Shown: positions 35,075-39,380 of the stretch, in pieces
Numbering within the stretch: position 1 is the stretch's first letter
Layout of the letters: every line of letters starts with the position of its first letter
Assembly: GCA_027306695.1 (NCBI GenBank)
Contig: DAHUZH010000019.1
Coordinates: 1 to 39,380 of the forward strand
Length of the DNA stretch: 39,380 nucleotides
Reading direction: 5' to 3'
DNA from: Acidobacteriaceae bacterium
GTDB lineage: Bacteria > Acidobacteriota > Terriglobia > Terriglobales > Acidobacteriaceae
Position numbers and translations under genes: made by a program
The notes under the pieces: model-generated
What the model was told of the DNA's origin: nothing
What the model saw: the letters and a program-made list of their open reading frames with translations, nothing else
Database searches by the model: none

Positions 35075-36520
35075 TCAATCAATTATTTTCAAGCAATGCA
35101 GGGCCATACTCGCGGCGTTGTACCCGCACATACCATGCACTCCGCCGCCGGGCGGCGTGGAGGAAGAGCACAGATAAATATTTGGCGCGGAAGTCTTATA
35201 TTGCCGCCAGGTTGGGCGAAATAAAAATTGCCGAAAATCCACCGCTCCTCCGCCGATGTCGCCGCCCACCAGATTCGCATCCATCGCTTCCAGATTCGCT
35301 GGCGAAAACACGCGCCGCGCCAGCACGCAATCGCGAAATCCCGGCGCAAAGCGTTCGATCTGGTCCTCCAGCCGGTCAAGCATGTCCACGTCCGATCCGT
35401 TCGGCACATGGCAATAGGCCCACGCAATGTGCTTGCCTGCGGGTGCGCGCGTGGGATCGAACAGCGTCGGCTGCGCGACCAGCACAAACGGTCGCTCGGA
35501 AATCTTTCCCTCCGACATCGCCGCTTCTGAGGCCGCAATCTCCTCCATGCTGCCACCCACATGCACGGTCGCGGCGCGCAGGCACTCGGCTGCCTTCCAT
35601 GGAATCGCATTGCTCAGCGCGTAGTCGACCTTGAAAATTCCAGGTCCATAGCGATACGTTTGCAATCGCTGCCGGTAGCTTTTCGACAACCGCTCTCCCG
35701 ACAAACGAAGCAGTTGGCCCGGCGTGATGTCGCACATTATCAGATCGCATTGCGGGAGTTCTCGAAGATTTTCGATGCGTTTCGAGATGGTAATTTTTCC
35801 ACCCAGTTGCGCGAGATGCGCCGATAAGGCATTCGTGATGGACTGCGCGCCGCCTCGCGGAATGGGCCAACCTACAGCATGAGCGGCCGCCGCCAGCACC
35901 AGGCCGAAGGACGCGCTGAGCGGCTCGTCGAGACTTAAAAAAGAATGCGCCGCCAGGCCGGCAAACAGTGCGCGCGTGCGATCATTGCGAAATCGCCGTC
36001 GCGCAACGAAGTTTGCGGAAGGGACTGCATCGACCGCAAACGTTGCCAGCAGAAATGGGTGGCGCGGCAGCGCAATCATGGGACGTAAAATGTCGTGCGC
36101 CAGCTTCGACCAGTTTGCCGCGAAAGGCCCGATCAAATCGCGCCATGCGCGGCCATCTTCGCCGAGCGCCGCTTCCGCATCGTCGAGATTGCGTTCCAGC
36201 ATGACCGCTGTTCCGTCATCCAGCGGATGCGCCAGCGGCGCGGGCGAATGGACCCATTCCAGGCCATAATCCTGCAACGGCAGCGCGGAAAAAAATGGCG
36301 ACCCCGCAGCCATGGGATGTACTGCGGAACCGAAATCATGATGAAAGCAGGGCAGCGTCAACTCCATGGTGCGCGCCGCTCCGCCTGGCTGCTGTTCGGC
36401 CTCAAAGACTTCCACTTCCAGCCCGGCCTGCGCCAACACAATGGCCGCCGCCAGGCCATTTGGCCCGGCGCCAATCACACACGCTTTTTTGCGCCGAAGA
36501 TTTTGCGAGGAACCTGGCAT
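35075..36520 (-). CDS. Phytoene-desaturase-like FAD-dependent oxidoreductase
   Basis: A 481-residue flavoprotein of the CrtI/amine-oxidase-like superfamily. The N-terminal dinucleotide-binding motif is ACVIGAGPNGLAAAIVLAQAG (about residue 14), followed by the acidic EVFEAEQQPGGAARTM segment that binds FAD ribose, and HHDFGSAVHPM. The C-terminal FAD motif is IYLCSSSTPPGGGVHGMCGYNAA. These are typical of carotenoid desaturase-like proteins, but no carotenoid genes are nearby and the substrate is unknown. I chose the ATG at 36520, which gives the standard N-terminus and sits five bases after the stop of the upstream lipase maturation factor gene, so the two are probably co-translated. The longer frame to 36682 would overlap that gene. 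Confidence 0.87.
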   Translation of the reverse strand: MPGSSQNLRRKKACVIGAGPNGLAAAIVLAQAGLEVEVFEAEQQPGGAARTMELTLPCFHHDFGSAVHPMAAGSPFFSALPLQDYGLEWVHSPAPLAHPLDDGTAVMLERNLDDAEAALGEDGRAWRDLIGPFAANWSKLAHDILRPMIALPRHPFLLATFAVDAVPSANFVARRRFRNDRTRALFAGLAAHSFLSLDEPLSASFGLVLAAAAHAVGWPIPRGGAQSITNALSAHLAQLGGKITISKRIENLRELPQCDLIMCDITPGQLLRLSGERLSKSYRQRLQTYRYGPGIFKVDYALSNAIPWKAAECLRAATVHVGGSMEEIAASEAAMSEGKISERPFVLVAQPTLFDPTRAPAGKHIAWAYCHVPNGSDVDMLDRLEDQIERFAPGFRDCVLARRVFSPANLEAMDANLVGGDIGGGAVDFRQFLFRPTWRQYKTSAPNIYLCSSSTPPGGGVHGMCGYNAASMALHCLKIID

Positions 36521-36525
36521 CAGGA

Positions 36526-38172
36526 TCAATCCTGCGGTTCCGAAAGCGACGGCTCCGCGATCATGCCGATTCTGCCGTCGGGAACGCGCATCAGCGTGGG
36601 CGCGTATGTGCCCAGCAATTGGCGCTGCCACCAGATTCCCTGCGTGCGCTTTTCCTTCATGCTGCTGAACCAGTACTGCCACAACACTGCGCGCACTTCG
36701 CGCGGAGGCGCATCGGGAAATGGATTGCCCGCAAATAGCGACAGCACGTCAGGATCGTTTCTCAACAACTGCACTTCCGTTCGAGGAACGATCGGGTATT
36801 GCGACCAGGAACCGAGCGAGGCAAACCACAGGTTCCAGTCGAAGCGCGGTTGATAGGGCGCGTAGATGCCGGGCGGTTTGGTCACGTCCTGCGGCTTATA
36901 GCGGAAGGGATACGCCACCCACGTCTGTCCGTCGTTCGAGCCTTGAAATTCAATCTCGTAACGATTGCGCGTCATCACCGCGAACAAGCCATACTGGTTC
37001 GCGATACGAAATGGTTCCAGCGCCACCAGCGGCGCGTTCGGTAAAGGAATGCCTCGCCAGAACATCCGCAACATCGGCACCATAGTTGCATAAAAAATCC
37101 AACTCAGCATAATTGCGGTCAAAGCCAGCCGTACGGCATGGAGATGCCGAACCATCCCGGAGGTCTGGTCATGTTCCGCAAAATTCTCCGCAGGCGCAGG
37201 CGTCTCCATAAATGAGTCGTTCTCGGCGGGTGGCACAGCTTCTTGACTTGCAGAAAGACCCGCTCGCCAGCGCGCAGGAACAAAGCGCACGAGAAAACGG
37301 TCGTCCAGCAGCAGAAAACCCAGTACCAGCACGATATAGTTCAAAAACGCATAATTGGCCGTCAAGATCACGACCGTCTGCCACGCGGTCACGATGAAGA
37401 AACATGCGATCCGCCAGCGACGCGGCAGAAATATCATCCACACCACGATCAGTTCCAACCCGAATGTGGCGATAACGGTCGCCGCGTGAAACCAGTGCGG
37501 CAAATGCTGCATGTACCAGCCGATCCATGTGGGTAAGGGGCCGTTTTGATAGTACTGGTCCATAGCGGTCAGGTGTCGCCATTGTTCGTCTCCGCTGGCC
37601 AGCTTCACGACGCCCGACTCGAAGTAAATGCGGAACCACTCCCACAACAACAGAAAAAGACTGGCTCGCGCGGGTAGCTTACCGTTGCCCCAGCCGGGGA
37701 AAAATCCGCCGGGTACAAAAAACAAGGAGATGAAGCCCGCCTCCAGCAGCATGCCGTCCGACTGGTAGCTGGAAAAGTCTCCCGCCGCGCAGACAAACGA
37801 AAGAAAACAGACGAAGCAAACCAGCAGCGTGGCGCGCGGCCACACGTTTGCGACAACCAGCAGCGACGCCGCGATGCCCACCCAGCAGAGGCCCATCAGC
37901 ATGTGTGTGCCGCTCGAAATCCACAGCAGGCTCGGCGCGAACCAGAAACGCAGTGGGCCCAGTCCGTGCGCCACAGCGGTCAAGTACTGACTTGCCGGGA
38001 GAATTCCCTGCGGGCCGATCAAACCGCGAATTTGAAAAATCAGAGAATAGAACGCGGAAAAATAGATGAGGCCGAGTGCGCGCAGAAACAGCCAGCGCGA
38101 AACCTGATGATCGGGAACGCCTTGTTCCGAATCAAACCAACGATGGATCGTGCGTGCGGGAGCCCAATTCAT
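36526..38172 (-). CDS. Lipase maturation factor (LMF) family membrane protein
   Basis: A 548-residue polytopic membrane protein. About eight hydrophobic segments occupy the first 350 residues, followed by a soluble C-terminal domain. Signature segments are SYQSDGMLLEAGFISLFF, WFRIYFESGVVKLASGDEQWRHLTAMDQYYQNGPLPT and, in the C-domain, FQGSNDGQTWVAYPFRYKPQDVTKPP. These match the lipase maturation factor family, whose vertebrate member LMF1 helps fold lipases in the ER. The bacterial function is unproven. A possible pattern is help in maturation of exported hydrolases. The ATG at 38172 has no Shine-Dalgarno but has a perfect TATAAT 11 bases upstream, suggesting a near-leaderless mRNA. It is the first gene of a pair with the FAD oxidoreductase. 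Confidence 0.87.
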   Translation of the reverse strand: MNWAPARTIHRWFDSEQGVPDHQVSRWLFLRALGLIYFSAFYSLIFQIRGLIGPQGILPASQYLTAVAHGLGPLRFWFAPSLLWISSGTHMLMGLCWVGIAASLLVVANVWPRATLLVCFVCFLSFVCAAGDFSSYQSDGMLLEAGFISLFFVPGGFFPGWGNGKLPARASLFLLLWEWFRIYFESGVVKLASGDEQWRHLTAMDQYYQNGPLPTWIGWYMQHLPHWFHAATVIATFGLELIVVWMIFLPRRWRIACFFIVTAWQTVVILTANYAFLNYIVLVLGFLLLDDRFLVRFVPARWRAGLSASQEAVPPAENDSFMETPAPAENFAEHDQTSGMVRHLHAVRLALTAIMLSWIFYATMVPMLRMFWRGIPLPNAPLVALEPFRIANQYGLFAVMTRNRYEIEFQGSNDGQTWVAYPFRYKPQDVTKPPGIYAPYQPRFDWNLWFASLGSWSQYPIVPRTEVQLLRNDPDVLSLFAGNPFPDAPPREVRAVLWQYWFSSMKEKRTQGIWWQRQLLGTYAPTLMRVPDGRIGMIAEPSLSEPQD

Positions 38173-38183
38173 GAACGTAGCGA

Positions 38184-38189
38184 ATTATA
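38184..38189 (-). promoter_or_regulatory. Perfect -10 element of the LMF-oxidoreductase pair
   Basis: TATAAT on the minus strand ends 11 bases before the ATG at 38172, the same spacing as TACAAT before the ABC exporter ATG. No strong -35 is seen. The remaining 38190-38396 gap holds AT-rich stretches (TATATATAAAA near 38277) that may carry the divergent SDR gene promoter. Confidence 0.45.
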
Positions 38190-38396
38190 GCCGGTGCACC
38201 CACGATGTTTGAAATTCCTGTGGGGCATGCACGGACAACCGACTCTGCGCAGACTCGAATTTCCCGGCTCGCATCTATATATAAAAGAGTTAGGCAGAGT
38301 ATGCACGATTCGCACAGTCCGTTCGCCGCCACAACCATTATTTTTTGAAACAGCATTTATAAAAGAACGAAACCAACGATGTTCGAGGAGAACACT

Positions 38397-39164
38397 ATGA
38401 AATTGCAAGGTAAGGTCGCCATCGTTACCGGTGCGGCCACAGGCATTGGCAAAGCGATCGCCAGCGGAATGGCCAAAGAAGGCGCCTCCGTCGTGATCGA
38501 CTACGTGGGCGACCCTAAACTGGCCAATGGAGTCGTTCAAGAGATTCAAACCGCTGGCGGCAAGGCACTGGCGATTGTGGCGGACATCTCGAACCCGGAG
38601 CAGGTGAACAACCTGGTGCAGCAGTCCGTGAAAACGCTGGGTCGTCTCGATATTTTCGTCAACAACGCTGGCCTGGAATATAAGCATCCCTTTGTAGAAT
38701 ACCCGCTTGATCTGTGGCAGAAAGTGATTGCCGTCGATCTTACCGGGCCTTTCCTGTGCGCGCAGGCTGGCGCCAAAGCGATGATCCAGCAAGGAAGCGG
38801 TGGTCGCATCATCAACATCTCTTCCATCCATGAAGACCTTCCGATGATTACCAATGCGCCCTATTGCGCCGCCAAGGGCGGTCTTCGCATGTTGATGCGG
38901 ACAATTGCAGTGGAACTCGCGCCGCACAAAATTACCGTCAACAACATTGCGCCTGGCGCGATTTACACCCCCATCGACGCGGATGTCGAAGTGAACAAGA
39001 AAATCGAAGCGACCTTGATGGCGGAAATTCCGCTGGGCCGGTGGGGGAAACCGGAAGAAGTGGCCGACCTTGCCATCTTCCTCGCGTCCGACTCAGCCGG
39101 TTATTGCACTGGCAGCACTTTTTTCATCGACGGCGGCATGCTGCGCCAGTCCGGCAGCCTGTAA
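38397..39164 (+). CDS. SDR family dehydrogenase, glucose 1-dehydrogenase-like
   Basis: A 255-residue classical short-chain dehydrogenase/reductase. The cofactor motif is TGAATGIG (TGxxxGIG, residues about 12-19), with VADISNPEQ, NNAG (about 90), the catalytic Ser in NISSIHE, Tyr and Lys in PYCAAKGG (YxxxK), and the C-terminal GSTFFIDGGM. The sequence IHEDLPMITNAPYCAAKGG closely resembles glucose 1-dehydrogenases that oxidise glucose to gluconolactone. The acidic or basic residue that decides NAD versus NADP is not clear (VIDYVGDPK suggests Asp and possibly NAD). I chose the ATG at 38397 with GAGGAGAA eight bases upstream over an in-frame ATG at 38379. A truncated GMC oxidoreductase follows after 45 bases, so both probably belonged to a sugar-oxidation unit. 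Confidence 0.92.
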   Translation: MKLQGKVAIVTGAATGIGKAIASGMAKEGASVVIDYVGDPKLANGVVQEIQTAGGKALAIVADISNPEQVNNLVQQSVKTLGRLDIFVNNAGLEYKHPFVEYPLDLWQKVIAVDLTGPFLCAQAGAKAMIQQGSGGRIINISSIHEDLPMITNAPYCAAKGGLRMLMRTIAVELAPHKITVNNIAPGAIYTPIDADVEVNKKIEATLMAEIPLGRWGKPEEVADLAIFLASDSAGYCTGSTFFIDGGMLRQSGSL

Positions 39165-39209
39165 CGTTTTCCCATCACGCTTTTCCGCGCTCGATAAAAG
39201 GATTTTTCA

Positions 39210-39322
39210 TGTCTGAGTCTCAACCTTATGACGCGATCATCATCGGCACTGGCGCCGGTGGCGGCACGCTTGCCTTTCATCTTGCCAACGCGAGCAAGCG
39301 CAAACTATACGCGACGACATAA
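39210..39322 (+). pseudogene. GMC oxidoreductase, truncated after about 30 codons
   Basis: An ATG at 39210 opens MSESQPYDAIIIGTGAGGGT, then LAFHLANASKRK, the classic FAD-binding start of glucose-methanol-choline oxidoreductases (GTGAGGGTLA). Members continue with a strand such as ILLLERG, but here the frame turns into KLYATT and stops at 39320-39322. The homology ends near 39302. The break is not a simple point stop, since downstream sequence does not resemble the family in any frame that I can see in the remaining 60 bases. It therefore looks like an insertion or rearrangement. AAAAGGA at 39197-39203 is a good ribosome binding site, so a 37-residue remnant could still be made. Confidence 0.65.
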
Positions 39323-39380
39323 GTAATTGCGCATAGTGGGGAATTGTGCTTTCATGGTGGACATGAAAGCACTGCGCATT
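39303..39380. mobile_element. Possible edge of an inserted element, cut by window end
   Basis: From the point where the GMC gene breaks, the sequence contains CGACGACATAAGT and a perfect 11-bp inverted repeat, GTGCTTTCATG (39346-39356) and CATGAAAGCAC (39362-39372), flanked by TGCGCAT at 39328-39334 and 39373-39379. An ATG at 39354 (MVDMKALRI) is open to the edge and could be the start of a transposase. Insertion is inferred from the gene disruption; the element family cannot be named. Confidence 0.4.

Noticed and set aside
38270-38290. TATATATAAAA stretch considered as a defined SDR promoter
   Set aside because: No -35 hexamer at a sensible distance and several other AT-rich stretches nearby, so the promoter cannot be placed.

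Overview
The window reads as an ordinary, gene-dense stretch of a Gram-negative, moderately GC-rich bacterial chromosome. The most likely source is an acidobacterium (Terriglobia/Acidobacteriaceae-like). This is inferred from an LPS gene (lpxB), many Sec-exported enzymes, a very large pro-kumamolisin (S53) protease with Ig-like repeats and an unusual C-terminal two-helix hairpin, a BON-domain protein with an acidobacteria-style barrel domain, and lipase-maturation-factor and TMEM175 genes. No species can be named from the sequence alone.

Layout. 1-2.1 kb (minus): a threonine aldolase running off the left edge, overlapped by hemW. 2.2-7.4 kb (plus): an apparent operon of an MsbA-like ABC exporter, lpxB and a secreted M1-peptidase-fold protein that has lost its zinc site. 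7.4-19.7 kb (minus): a 61-aa orphan, amylomaltase (malQ), a PpiD/SurA-like periplasmic foldase, a BON protein, a TMEM175-type channel, a secreted phospholipase C/acid-phosphatase-type phosphoesterase and the S53 protease. 19.8-25.4 kb (minus): a complete beta-oxidation operon in the order fadN-fadA-fadE, with a candidate palindromic operator upstream. 25.5-30.9 kb (plus): a secreted glycosidase-like TIM-barrel protein, then a catalytic plus non-catalytic M16 protease pair. 31.0-34.8 kb: msrB (minus), two secreted proteins of unknown function (plus) behind a promoter whose spacer holds nine consecutive G, and an exported adenosine-deaminase-like enzyme (minus). 35.0-39.4 kb: tRNA-Phe, a phytoene-desaturase-like FAD oxidoreductase coupled to a lipase maturation factor (minus), then an SDR dehydrogenase and a GMC oxidoreductase broken after about 30 codons, probably at the edge of an inserted element (plus).

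No CRISPR array, rRNA, phage or defence system is visible, and I do not see a convincing new multi-gene system. The best leads are the catalytically dead M1 protein in the LPS operon, the G9 promoter tract in front of two orphan secreted genes, a three-hairpin palindromic repeat upstream of malQ, and a set of -10 hexamers placed so close to start codons that near-leaderless mRNAs are predicted. No gap between genes exceeds 300 bases; the longest are 15630-15920 and 9213-9482.
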